Part shown: positions 25,477-34,455 of the stretch, one piece after another
Layout: every line of letters begins with the position of its first letter
How positions within the stretch are numbered: the first letter of the stretch is position 1
The notes under the pieces: model-generated
Told to the model about the DNA's origin: nothing
Database searches by the model: none
Seen by the model: the letters and a program-made list of their open reading frames with translations, nothing else
Translations under genes and position numbers: made by a program
Assembly: GCA_033763435.1 (NCBI GenBank)
Contig: JANRKN010000007.1
Coordinates: 7,904-71,903 of the forward strand
Direction of reading: 5' to 3'
Source of the DNA: JANRKN01 sp033763435
Lineage (GTDB): Bacteria; Planctomycetota; Phycisphaerae; Phycisphaerales; UBA1924
DNA length: 64,000 nucleotides

Positions 25477-26934
25477 ATGAACAGCACGAACACTCAGCCT
25501 CGCCTTTGCCGTCGTTCGCCCGCGCGTTTCCTCGGCGCGCTGGCGCTCGCGGTTGCTGCGCTCGCCTCGCCCGCGCTCGCGCAGGACCTGGGCGTCAAGG
25601 CCCCCGCGCAATCCCGGCCCATCATCATCTCGGGCGCGACGGTCCACCCCGTCTCGGGCCCCGCGATCCCGAACGGCGTGGTCTACTTCGTCGACGGCAT
25701 CATCGACCGCGTCGCCTCCGCCGAGGAGTTTGCCAAGTTTGAAGCGACCGTCCGCTGGGCCTCGCCCGGCCCGGAGCGCATCGACGCAACGGGGCTGCAC
25801 GTGTACCCGGGGCTCATCGGCGCCTCGACGCAACTGGGCCTGACCGAGATCGAGAGCCTGCGCCCGACGCGCGACTTTGCCGAGGTCGGTGGCCTGACGC
25901 CGGAAGTCCGCGCAGCGCCCGCGGTCAACCCGGACTCGACGTTGCTCCCCGTCACGCGCACCGGCGGCGTGCTGCTCGTGGGTTCTTGGCCCACCGGCGG
26001 CAGCATCTCGGGCCGGGCGAGCGTGATCCGCCTCGACGGCTGGACATGGGAAGAGATGACGGTCGAGCCCGACGCGGGGCTGGTGGTGAACTGGCCGATT
26101 GTGCGCCCGGTCCGCGCGTGGTGGATGCAGACCCCGGCCGAGGAACAGATGCGCCGGGCGCGCGAGGCGACCGAGCGCATTACGCGGACGTTTGATGAGG
26201 CCGAGACGTACCTGCGCGCCCGCGCGCAGGGCGCGACCGGCCCGACGGACCTGCGCTTTGAAGCAATGCGGAGCGTGTTCCCCGTCGGCGCGTTCGATGT
26301 GCCCGGCGCGGGCCAAGATGGAAAGGCTCAGGACGGCAAGCCCGCGCGGACGCAGCGCCCGGTGTTCATCTCCGCCAACGACGCGGACCAGATCGCGGCC
26401 TCGGTCGCGTGGGCGACGGGCAAAGGCCTTCGCCCGGTGATCGTGGGCGGTACCGAGGCTGAGTTGTGCGCTGAGCTGCTGAAGAAGCACGACGTGCCCG
26501 TGATCGTGATGGGCGCGCATCGGATGCCCCGCCGAGAAGACGAGGCGTACGACGAGGCGTTCACGCTCCCCGCGCGCCTGGCCAAGGCGGGGATCCGCTT
26601 CTGTATCGCCTCGGGCGAGGAGACCGCGCACGAGCGCAACCTCGGGCACAGCGCGGGGCTCGCGGCGAACTACGGGCTGGGCGAGGATGCCGCGGTGCGC
26701 GCGATCACGCTGAGCGCCGCGGAGATTCTGGGCGTCGCGGGGCGTTACGGCTCGCTGGAGGCCGGCAAGAGTGCAACGCTGATCGTGACGACTGGGTCGC
26801 CCCTGGAAGTGCGCTCGCGGGTGACGCGCGCGTTCATCGACGGGCGCGCGATCGACCTTGAGAACAAGCAGAGCGTGCTCGCGGAGAAGTACCGCGAACG
26901 CTATCGGCAGATGAAGTCCGGCAAGGCCGAGTGA
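25477..26934 (+). CDS. exported amidohydrolase-like protein lacking the HxH metal motif
   Basis: The 485-residue protein has a signal peptide (LGALALAVAALASPALAQ) and the amidohydrolase layout: ISGATVHPVSGPAIPNGVVYF at the start and LSAAEILGVAGRYGSLEAGKSATLIV at the end. Where active members have PGLIDxHxH it reads YPGLIGASTQLGLT, so the first metal ligands are gone. Its architecture resembles the degenerate first half of the preceding protein. It lies 81 bases downstream and is probably in the same transcript, so the pair may act together in the periplasm, with this one as a binding or structural partner. Confidence 0.75.
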   Translation: MNSTNTQPRLCRRSPARFLGALALAVAALASPALAQDLGVKAPAQSRPIIISGATVHPVSGPAIPNGVVYFVDGIIDRVASAEEFAKFEATVRWASPGPERIDATGLHVYPGLIGASTQLGLTEIESLRPTRDFAEVGGLTPEVRAAPAVNPDSTLLPVTRTGGVLLVGSWPTGGSISGRASVIRLDGWTWEEMTVEPDAGLVVNWPIVRPVRAWWMQTPAEEQMRRAREATERITRTFDEAETYLRARAQGATGPTDLRFEAMRSVFPVGAFDVPGAGQDGKAQDGKPARTQRPVFISANDADQIAASVAWATGKGLRPVIVGGTEAELCAELLKKHDVPVIVMGAHRMPRREDEAYDEAFTLPARLAKAGIRFCIASGEETAHERNLGHSAGLAANYGLGEDAAVRAITLSAAEILGVAGRYGSLEAGKSATLIVTTGSPLEVRSRVTRAFIDGRAIDLENKQSVLAEKYRERYRQMKSGKAE

Positions 26935-26956
26935 CTCTGGCCCGGCGAGCGCAGCG

Positions 26957-29683
26957 ATGGGCACGAACGCGGAGAACCCCGGCGATGGGACTCGTCCGGG
27001 CCAGCCTGGGCCGGGCGACAGCGCGGCGTTCTTTGACGCGGGCGTGGGCAACCCGCGTTCGCCCGACGCGGGCGGGGCCGCGATCCCTCCCGACGCGCCC
27101 GAGCACGCGGGCGCAGAGCCGAACACCGAGCCCCGGGGCGAGCACGATCTGAGCGACGCGCCGACGGCGATGCCCGATCGCGCGCCCGAGCCCGCGCGCA
27201 AGCCGACGCTCCGAAAGCCCGCGGTTCCCAAACGTCTGGGGCGATACGCCATCCGGCGGATCATCGGCGAAGGCGCGATGGGCGTGGTGTACGAGGCCGA
27301 GCAGCACGGCACCAAGCGGCGCGTCGCGCTGAAGGTCGTCAAGCACGCGGTGGTCTCGCTCGCGACGCTCAAGCGCTTCGAGCTCGAAGCGGAGCTGCTG
27401 GGCCGGCTCGACGATCCGGGAATCGCGCGCGTCTACGAGGCGGGCTGGCTCGCGCGCGGGAACGACGAAGCGGGCGACGGACCCACGCACCAGCCGTTCC
27501 TGGCGATGGAGTATGTCGACGGGCGCCCGCTCACGACGTTCTTCCGCGAGAACCGCCTGAGCATCCGCGAAAGACTCGAGATTCTCGCGCGCGTCTGCGA
27601 TGCCGTGCAGCACGCGCACGCCCGCGGGGTGATTCACCGCGATCTCAAGCCCGGCAACATCCTCGTCACCCGCACGGGCCAGCCCAAGATTCTCGACTTC
27701 GGCGTCGCGCGCCTCAGCGACGAGGGCTCGATCCGCGCTCCCGGGGCCGGGCGAGGTGAGGAACTGGCGACAAGCATCGGGCAGCTCGTGGGCACACTCG
27801 CGTACATGAGCCCCGAGCAGGCCGGGGGCGACCCCGCCGAGCTCGACGTCCGCAGCGACGTGTACTCGATCGGTGTGATGATGTACGAGGGCCTCTCGGG
27901 CTCGATGCCCTACGAGGTTCGCTCGAAGCTGCTGCATGAGGCGATCCGCACCATCCGCGAGGAAGAGCCAAGGCGCCTGGGCGCGGTCTCCGAGATGTTC
28001 CGCGGCGACGTTGAGACGATCGTCGCCAAGGCGATGGAGAAAGACCGCGCGAGGCGCTACCAGACCGCGTCGGAACTCTCGGCAGATGTGGGCCGATACT
28101 TGCGCGACGAGCCGATCACCGCGAGGCCCGTCGGCGCGACGTATCGCGCGCTGAGGTGGATGCGCAAGCACCGTGAATGGACGATCGCCGCGGGTGTCGC
28201 GCTCGCGGCCGGCGTCGTCGGCGCAGGCTGGTGGATCACCGCGAGCGTCGAGCGGCAGGTGCGTGAGGCGCAGGTGCAGGCGGAGATGCAGGCCGAGCGG
28301 GCGCGCGCAGACTTTGCGATGTACGAAACTCAGCAGGCCAAGGCCCGCAGCGCGGGACGCGAGGGCGACTGGACCAAGGTGCGCGATACGCTCGCGTCCT
28401 GGGCCGAATCACGCAAGGCCCTGACCAACGACCTCGTGCTGCTGGGCCTCGAGGCGACCGCGGCGCTGGAGCCTGCGGCACTCGAACGCGCGCTGACCGA
28501 ACTGGAATCGACGCGGCCCGAGCTCGCCGGGGCGTGCGCGCTCTGGCGCGCGGAGCCCGCGCTCGCGCCGATCGTGAGCCGCGGCCGTCCGAGCGCCGAG
28601 TGGGCCCGCGCGGCACTCGCCCGCGCAGACCTGAGCCCGGCCGATCGCGCGTACGCCGAGGCGCTGCAGGCACGCGACGTCGCAGAAGCCTCGGCGCTGC
28701 TCGACCGGGTGCTCGCGTCGGATCCGCTGCACCGCCGGGCACGCTGGACTCGTGTCCGGCTGTCGCTGACGCAGTGGCGCACAGAGCAGGCTCGCGCGGA
28801 CCTGGACGTGCTGGTTGGGATGTCCGCGCGCGACCGCCGCGCGGGCGAGGCGCGGGCTCTGGTGCTCGCGCTGCTCGCCGACCGTGCCGACGAGCGCGAC
28901 TCTCTCAATCCGGGCGAGCGGGGCGAGATCCTCGCGGCATGGTCGCGGTCGCTCGCGGAGCTTGAGACGCTTGTCGGTGCGCCCACCTCGCGGGATCTGC
29001 CCGAACCGCTGCGGAGCCTCGCCGGTTCGCTCACGCCCGCAGACACGAGCGACGCGGAGCTTTCGCGCGGCCCGGTCACGGTGGCGCAACGGGCCTCGGA
29101 GTTGCTGTCGCAGCGCCAGTTCCGGGCCGCGGCGGCGTGGTTGCGACAGCACGAGCATACCGCGTCGCGCTCGGCGCTCGAGGGCGTGCTCTTGAGTCTC
29201 GCGGTTGAGGCCGAGGCGGGCGCGCTGCGCGAAACCGCGTCGCTGGAAGCTCGCGCCGGGGCGTGGGCGAGGCTGATGAGCCTGACGCAGCGCGCGGTGC
29301 GGACAGGGCTACTGAACCCGGCTCGGGCCTGGCGCTTTGCCGAAGTTGCCGCGGGGTTGGAGCACGAGTCGATGCTCCGCGCGATCGTGGGCGAGATGCT
29401 GAACTGGGCGCCCCCGCCCGATCGGGCGTGGCTGCGTGAGCCGGCACTGCTGGACGCGGCCGAGGCGCGGCTCACGGCAGGAGATGCGGGCCCGGCGTGG
29501 CTGATCGCACGGTGCCTCGAGCACCGCGAGAGTGGCGGCGAGTCGGAGCGCGCGACGATGCTCCGCACCCGCGCCGAGCGCGTGGTTATCGACGGGCCTC
29601 AGGCGCGGACGCTCGCGGCGATCGAACGGCTCTGGCGCGAGGCCGCGGCCGCGGAAGTCCGCGGGCTCTCCGCGCCGCGCTGA
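26957..29683 (+). CDS. Hanks-type serine/threonine protein kinase with extracytoplasmic domain
   Basis: The 908-residue protein has a Pro/Ala-rich N terminus, a kinase domain from about residue 94 (IIGEGAMGVVYEAEQ, the VALKVV Lys, HRDLKPGN near 226, DFGVARL near 245, GTLAYMSPEQ) and one membrane helix at about 407-427. The C-terminal ~480 residues are helical and Ala/Arg-rich, as in TPR-like sensor parts of planctomycete kinases, and would face the periplasm. It starts 22 bases after the amidohydrolase-like gene. The target and the signal are unknown. Confidence 0.9.
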   Translation: MGTNAENPGDGTRPGQPGPGDSAAFFDAGVGNPRSPDAGGAAIPPDAPEHAGAEPNTEPRGEHDLSDAPTAMPDRAPEPARKPTLRKPAVPKRLGRYAIRRIIGEGAMGVVYEAEQHGTKRRVALKVVKHAVVSLATLKRFELEAELLGRLDDPGIARVYEAGWLARGNDEAGDGPTHQPFLAMEYVDGRPLTTFFRENRLSIRERLEILARVCDAVQHAHARGVIHRDLKPGNILVTRTGQPKILDFGVARLSDEGSIRAPGAGRGEELATSIGQLVGTLAYMSPEQAGGDPAELDVRSDVYSIGVMMYEGLSGSMPYEVRSKLLHEAIRTIREEEPRRLGAVSEMFRGDVETIVAKAMEKDRARRYQTASELSADVGRYLRDEPITARPVGATYRALRWMRKHREWTIAAGVALAAGVVGAGWWITASVERQVREAQVQAEMQAERARADFAMYETQQAKARSAGREGDWTKVRDTLASWAESRKALTNDLVLLGLEATAALEPAALERALTELESTRPELAGACALWRAEPALAPIVSRGRPSAEWARAALARADLSPADRAYAEALQARDVAEASALLDRVLASDPLHRRARWTRVRLSLTQWRTEQARADLDVLVGMSARDRRAGEARALVLALLADRADERDSLNPGERGEILAAWSRSLAELETLVGAPTSRDLPEPLRSLAGSLTPADTSDAELSRGPVTVAQRASELLSQRQFRAAAAWLRQHEHTASRSALEGVLLSLAVEAEAGALRETASLEARAGAWARLMSLTQRAVRTGLLNPARAWRFAEVAAGLEHESMLRAIVGEMLNWAPPPDRAWLREPALLDAAEARLTAGDAGPAWLIARCLEHRESGGESERATMLRTRAERVVIDGPQARTLAAIERLWREAAAAEVRGLSAPR

Positions 29684-29688
29684 TGCAC

Positions 29689-32600
29689 TCAAGCCACCGC
29701 TGGTTGATGCGCATGGCCCGCCGCGGGCGCGCCGCCCTGGCCCTCGGGCGCAGGCTTGGCCTGGTGCTCACCCGCGAGGAGCATGTAAATCGAGGGCACA
29801 ACGAAAAGCGTGAACGCGGTCGAGATGATCATGCCCGCGACGAGGATGATACCGATCGAGTTGCGCGCCTCGGCGCCCGCGCCCGTCACCAGCACCAGCG
29901 GGAAGTGACCGCAGACCGTCGCGGCGGAGGTCATCAGGATCGGGCGCAGTCGGGTCGACGCGGCCGTCTTGCACGCGTCGAGCTTCGACATGCCCTGCTC
30001 TCGCAGGTGGTTGGCAAACTCGACGATCAGGATGCCGTTCTTCGCGACCAGCCCGACCAGCGTGATGAGCCCGACCTGTGAATAGATGTTGACCGTTGTC
30101 AGCCCGATGAACGTGAAGATCAGCGCGCCCGTAATCGCCAGCGGCACCGAGCCCAGCAGCACGATGAGCGGGTCGCGGAACGAGCCGAACTGCGCCGCGA
30201 GCACGAGATAGATCAGCCCGAGCGCAAAGCCCAGCGTCATCGCGAGCGTTGAGCCTTCCTTGCGGATCTGGCGGCTCTCGCCCGCGTAGTCGAGCGAGTA
30301 GCCCGGCGGGATGATCTGCTTTGCCGCGTTCTCGAGCGCCGTCAGCGCCTGCTCCTTGGTCACGCCCGGCGCGACGCCGCCGTAGACCTTGAAGCTGTTG
30401 CGCTGCTGGAAGCGGTTGAGCGTGCGCGGCGCGGCGTAGGTCTCGATCTTGACGAACGAGCCCACCAGCACCAGCCCGCCCGAGGGCACCCGCATCTTCA
30501 TCGAGAGGATCTGCTCGGGCGTGAGGCGGTCCTTGTCGCCCACCTGCGGGATGACCTTGTAGCTGCGCCCGTCGAGGTTGAAGCGGTTGACGTAGCCGCC
30601 TCCGAGCAGGATGCCCAGGTCCTGCGCGACGCTCGCGAGGTCCAGGCCCAGATCCGCGACGCGCTGACGGTCGATGACGATGCGGGCCTGGGGAAGGTCG
30701 ATCTTGAGGTCGGTGTCGGCGTAGAGGAACTTGCCGCTGCCGAAGGCCGCGCCGACAAGCTGGCCCGCGACCTCGGCCATGCGCTCGGCGGAGTCGTTGC
30801 TCGTGACGATGAGCTCGACGTCGAACTGGCCCGCACCTGGCAGCGGCGGCGGGAGCTGCGGGAACGCGCGGACGCCCGAGATCTGCGAGACGCGCCCGAA
30901 GGCTTCCTGCTGAATCTCGGCGGTGGTGCGCTCGCGCTGGTCCCACTTGACGGTCTGCATGCCGCCGAAGCCGTTGCCCATCATCGTGACCGACCAGACG
31001 AAGTCGGCTTCCTTGATGGGCCTGAGCGCGCGAGCCACCTCCGTCGCGCCGATCTGCGTGCCGTTGAGGCTGCTCTCGGGCGCGGCACTCACGAAGAAGA
31101 ACACGCCGCCCTCGTCCTCGGTGGGCGCCAGCTCCTTGGCGGACATCATGTACAGAGGCGCGGCGCCCACCGCGATCACGAGCGCCGCGAGCGTCATCGA
31201 CCAGCGCAGGGGCAACGTCGCATCCAGCGTCCGAGCGTACAGCGCTCGAAGGCGGTCAAAGTGCCGGTTGATCATCGCGGCAAAGCGCGATTCGGCGCCG
31301 TGCGCCTTGACCAGCGCCGAGCTCATCACCGGGCTGAGCGTCAGCGCGACCACGCCCGACACGATCACCGCCGAGGCGAGCGCGAAGGCGAACTCGCGGA
31401 AGAGCACGCCCGTGAGGCCCGCCTGAAAGCCGATCGGCGCATACACGGCAGCCAGCGTGATCGTCATCGAAATCACGGGCGAGGCGAGTTCTCGCCCGGC
31501 GAGCAGCGCCGCCTCCACGCGGCCCAGCCCCTCGCGCACATGCCGCTCGACGTTCTCGACCATCACGATCGCGTCGTCGACGACCAGACCCACCGCGAGC
31601 ACGATCGCGAGGATCGTGAGCAGGTTCAGCGAGAAGCCCAGCACAAGCATCGCGATGCACGCACCGACGAGCGAGATCGGGATCGCGACCAGCGGCACAA
31701 GCACCGTGCGGATCGAGCCCATGAACAGGAACACCACGATGCCCACGATCACGACCGTCTCGATCAGCGTCTTGACGATCTCCTTGAGCGCGTTGCGCAT
31801 GTAGTACGTGCCGTCGTAGGCGATCCGCAGGTCCACGCCGCCGGGCAGCGTCGGACGGATCTGGTCCATCGCCTTGAGCAGCGCGTCGCCGACTTCAATC
31901 TCGTTGGCGCTGGGCAGGGGCCAGATCGAGAGATACACGGCCGGCTCGCCGTTGAACCCCGCCTGGGCGATCGCTTCCTCGGAGCCCAGTTCGACGCGGG
32001 CGATGTCGCGCAGACGGACGGTCGAGCCGTCGACCTGGCGGACGATCATCGAGTCGAACTCCTCGACCGAGCGCAGGTCGGTGTCGGTGAGCAGGTCGAT
32101 CTGGGTGCTGTCGGTGCGGGTGCGCCCAACGGCCGCAAGATAGTTGTTGCGCAGCAGCGCCTGCTGCACCTCGAGCGGCGTCAGATCGAGCGCGGACATC
32201 TTGTCGGGATCAAGCCAGATGCGCATCGCGAGGTTGCGCGCACCCTCGATGCCCACGCGCTGCACGCCGGGCAGCGTCGAAAGCTCGGGCTGAACCTCAC
32301 GCGAGAGATACTCGGTGAGCTGCGAGAGGTCCAGGTTGTTGCTCGAGACCGACAGATAGAACGTCGCGAAAGGCCGGTCCGCGCGCTGGATCTCGATCGA
32401 CGGGCTCTCGGCCTCGCTGGGCAGCTCCGAGCGCACCTGGTTCAGCCGCGCGGACACTTCGGCGAGCGCCGCGTTGGAGTCGTGGTTCAGGCGTAGACGC
32501 ACGGTGATCGTCGAGAGGCCCGCCGTCGACGAGGACTCGACATAGTCGATGCCGTCGATCTGCGAGACGACGCGCTCGATGGGCGTCGTGATGAACCCGC

Positions 32601-32781
32601 GGATGGTCTCGGCGCTGGCGCCGATGTACGCGGTGGTGATCACCAGGCTCGTCGACTCGATCCGCGGATACTGGCGGATCGGCAGCGCATCGATCGCGCG
32701 CCAGCCCACCGCGAGGATGATCAGGTTGATCACCACCGCGAGCACGGGCTTGCGGATGAAGATGTCAGTCAGCGACTTCAT
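29689..32781 (-). CDS. RND (HAE1/AcrB-like) efflux pump inner-membrane subunit
   Basis: The ~1030-residue pump uses proton flow to expel hydrophobic compounds. It starts SLTDIFIRKPVLAVVINL, has 12 predicted membrane helices in the usual 1+5, 1+5 order and the proton-relay pair in GLVVDDAIVMVENVERH. ATG 32781 is chosen because a GAGG lies upstream; GTG 32796 would add five residues. Its adaptor is encoded 103 bases upstream. The tail is short and Pro/Ala/His-rich. It converges with the kinase gene, 5 bases away. Confidence 0.95.
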   Translation of the reverse strand: MKSLTDIFIRKPVLAVVINLIILAVGWRAIDALPIRQYPRIESTSLVITTAYIGASAETIRGFITTPIERVVSQIDGIDYVESSSTAGLSTITVRLRLNHDSNAALAEVSARLNQVRSELPSEAESPSIEIQRADRPFATFYLSVSSNNLDLSQLTEYLSREVQPELSTLPGVQRVGIEGARNLAMRIWLDPDKMSALDLTPLEVQQALLRNNYLAAVGRTRTDSTQIDLLTDTDLRSVEEFDSMIVRQVDGSTVRLRDIARVELGSEEAIAQAGFNGEPAVYLSIWPLPSANEIEVGDALLKAMDQIRPTLPGGVDLRIAYDGTYYMRNALKEIVKTLIETVVIVGIVVFLFMGSIRTVLVPLVAIPISLVGACIAMLVLGFSLNLLTILAIVLAVGLVVDDAIVMVENVERHVREGLGRVEAALLAGRELASPVISMTITLAAVYAPIGFQAGLTGVLFREFAFALASAVIVSGVVALTLSPVMSSALVKAHGAESRFAAMINRHFDRLRALYARTLDATLPLRWSMTLAALVIAVGAAPLYMMSAKELAPTEDEGGVFFFVSAAPESSLNGTQIGATEVARALRPIKEADFVWSVTMMGNGFGGMQTVKWDQRERTTAEIQQEAFGRVSQISGVRAFPQLPPPLPGAGQFDVELIVTSNDSAERMAEVAGQLVGAAFGSGKFLYADTDLKIDLPQARIVIDRQRVADLGLDLASVAQDLGILLGGGYVNRFNLDGRSYKVIPQVGDKDRLTPEQILSMKMRVPSGGLVLVGSFVKIETYAAPRTLNRFQQRNSFKVYGGVAPGVTKEQALTALENAAKQIIPPGYSLDYAGESRQIRKEGSTLAMTLGFALGLIYLVLAAQFGSFRDPLIVLLGSVPLAITGALIFTFIGLTTVNIYSQVGLITLVGLVAKNGILIVEFANHLREQGMSKLDACKTAASTRLRPILMTSAATVCGHFPLVLVTGAGAEARNSIGIILVAGMIISTAFTLFVVPSIYMLLAGEHQAKPAPEGQGGAPAAGHAHQPAVA

Positions 32782-32884
32782 GCGGACCTCATTCACACGG
32801 CCTGCGCGCCGCGATGCTCAAACCCTTCGCACAACTCACCAGCGCCACCCCACCGCCACCCTACCGCATCCCCAAGGACGCGCT

Positions 32885-34111
32885 TCACTTCGCCGCGGCC
32901 TGGCCGGCCGCTGGGCCACTCTGTTGGCCCGCGGGCGGGCCGACCATCACCAGCGCGCCGTCGCGCAGCTTGAACGAGCCTGTCGTCGCGACCTGTTCAC
33001 CCGGCTTGAGCCCCTCGGTCACGACCCAGCGCGATGGGTCGGGCGCGATGCCGAGCTTGATGAACCGCTGCTGCGCTCGCAGCGTGCCGGGCTTGTCGGC
33101 CGGGTTAGTGCTCGGGCCGATGATGAACACGTGGTCGCCGTAGCTTGCGCGCCGGACGGCCGAGGCGGGCACCATCGTGACCGTCGTCGGGTCCGTCACG
33201 GGCACGATGATGTCGACGAACATCCCTGGGCGCAGCTCGCCGTCGGGGTTGGGCACGAGCCCCCGGATGCGGACGTTGCGCGTGCTCGGGTTCGCGGCGG
33301 CGTCGACGGCGACAACCTTGATGTCCACCTGGCCGCCCTGGAAGAGCGGGCTGGTCGCGCGGACGACCATGCCGGGCCTCGCACGCGGCGAGAGCTCCTG
33401 CGGGACGGCAAAGTCCAGGAAGATCTCATCCCCCACGCCCTGCAGCCCCACGATGGTCGTGCCCTCGGACAGATACTGACCCGGGTGAACGTTCCGCAAA
33501 CCCGCGCGCGCCCGGAAAGGCGCGACGATCGTCTTCTTCGCCAGCGCCGTCTGCGCCTGCATCACCGAAGCCTTGGCCTGATCGATCGCCGCGAGCAGCC
33601 GATCGCGCGAGGCGGTGTACTGCGCAAGGTCGGCGTTCGCCGCGTCGAGGTCCGCCTGCGAGGCCGCGGCCATCTGCACCGCGGGCCCAAGCCGCGCCAC
33701 CGTGATCTTGGCCAACTCGATCCGCGCGTCGTTCACTCGCAGCTCGGCCTCGGCGACCCGCACCGACGCCTCCGCGCTCGCGAGGTTCGCTCGCTCCACG
33801 CTCGACTCGAGCCGCACGAGCACCTGCCCGGCCTCAACGATCGCGCCCGACTCAAACAGCACCTGCTCAATCCGGCCCGCGACTTCGTTGGAGAGTGTGA
33901 CGCTCTGCAGCGCGAGGATCGTGCCCGACAGCCCGGCGGTCGGAATCCACGTGTCCTGCGTCGCCTGTGCGACCTCGATCGCCTCGGCAGGCTCGAAGCC
34001 GCCCTGCGGGGCATTCTTGATTTGCATGTACTTGTACACGCCCAGCCCGCCGCCCGCGAGGGCGATGATCCCAAAGACCGTGGCCAGCGCGACAATCGAC
34101 GAACGCTTCAT
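32885..34111 (-). CDS. periplasmic adaptor (membrane fusion protein) of the RND pump
   Basis: The 408-residue AcrA/MexA-type adaptor has an N-terminal anchor (IVALATVFGIIALAGGGLGVY), a lipoyl half-motif pair around a helical hairpin (VEAGQVLVRLESS and TIVAPFRARAGLRNVHPGQYL), then beta-barrel and membrane-proximal domains, ending in a Gly/Pro/Ala/Gln tail. It joins the inner-membrane pump to an outer-membrane channel. No lipobox is present. ATG 34111 is chosen; the frame is open upstream but gives no signal. The pump gene follows directly. Confidence 0.92.
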   Translation of the reverse strand: MKRSSIVALATVFGIIALAGGGLGVYKYMQIKNAPQGGFEPAEAIEVAQATQDTWIPTAGLSGTILALQSVTLSNEVAGRIEQVLFESGAIVEAGQVLVRLESSVERANLASAEASVRVAEAELRVNDARIELAKITVARLGPAVQMAAASQADLDAANADLAQYTASRDRLLAAIDQAKASVMQAQTALAKKTIVAPFRARAGLRNVHPGQYLSEGTTIVGLQGVGDEIFLDFAVPQELSPRARPGMVVRATSPLFQGGQVDIKVVAVDAAANPSTRNVRIRGLVPNPDGELRPGMFVDIIVPVTDPTTVTMVPASAVRRASYGDHVFIIGPSTNPADKPGTLRAQQRFIKLGIAPDPSRWVVTEGLKPGEQVATTGSFKLRDGALVMVGPPAGQQSGPAAGQAAAK

Positions 34112-34455
34112 GGATCTGAGTTCCCTGGGCGTGCGGAGGGCGCACGCCGCGAGCGAGGTATCCGGAATGAGCCCCACAGGGTGTCACTGGGAGCCCCCGC
34201 CGGACCATAGGGTGTTCCAGCATGGATGCCGAACGCGGGGCGCCGTCTCAATCGCACAAACGTAGACCGTGCCCGCACCCCGACGACGACGACGCGGGCC
34301 GGTGTTCTACAGGAGCCCTAGACCTTGTTCAAATCAAGACTTAGACAAATCGTGCGCGCCGCGCGGGCTTCGCTGGCCACCTTACCAGTTCGCAGCTCGC
34401 GCGTGCCCGATGGGCGCTGAAGCCCGGTCGAAACCCCCAGCCCACGCGCTGCGGG
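34112..34455. other. intergenic region between the two efflux operons
   Basis: A 344-base gap separates the TolC-like stop from the start of the RND adaptor, both on the minus strand. It contains an AT-rich island (about 34318-34350) in an otherwise GC-rich sequence. No credible coding frame is present. It suggests that the RND pair has its own promoter and is not just read through from the ABC operon. Confidence 0.5.
34318..34344 (-). promoter_or_regulatory. candidate operator/promoter of the RND pump pair
   Basis: An imperfect inverted repeat, CTAGACCTTG and CAAGACTTAG with a 7-base AT-rich spacer (7 of 10 positions pair), lies about 207 bases before the adaptor ATG. It is one of the few AT-rich stretches nearby. 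It does not match the TetR operator at 39576. Function is a guess. Confidence 0.3.
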
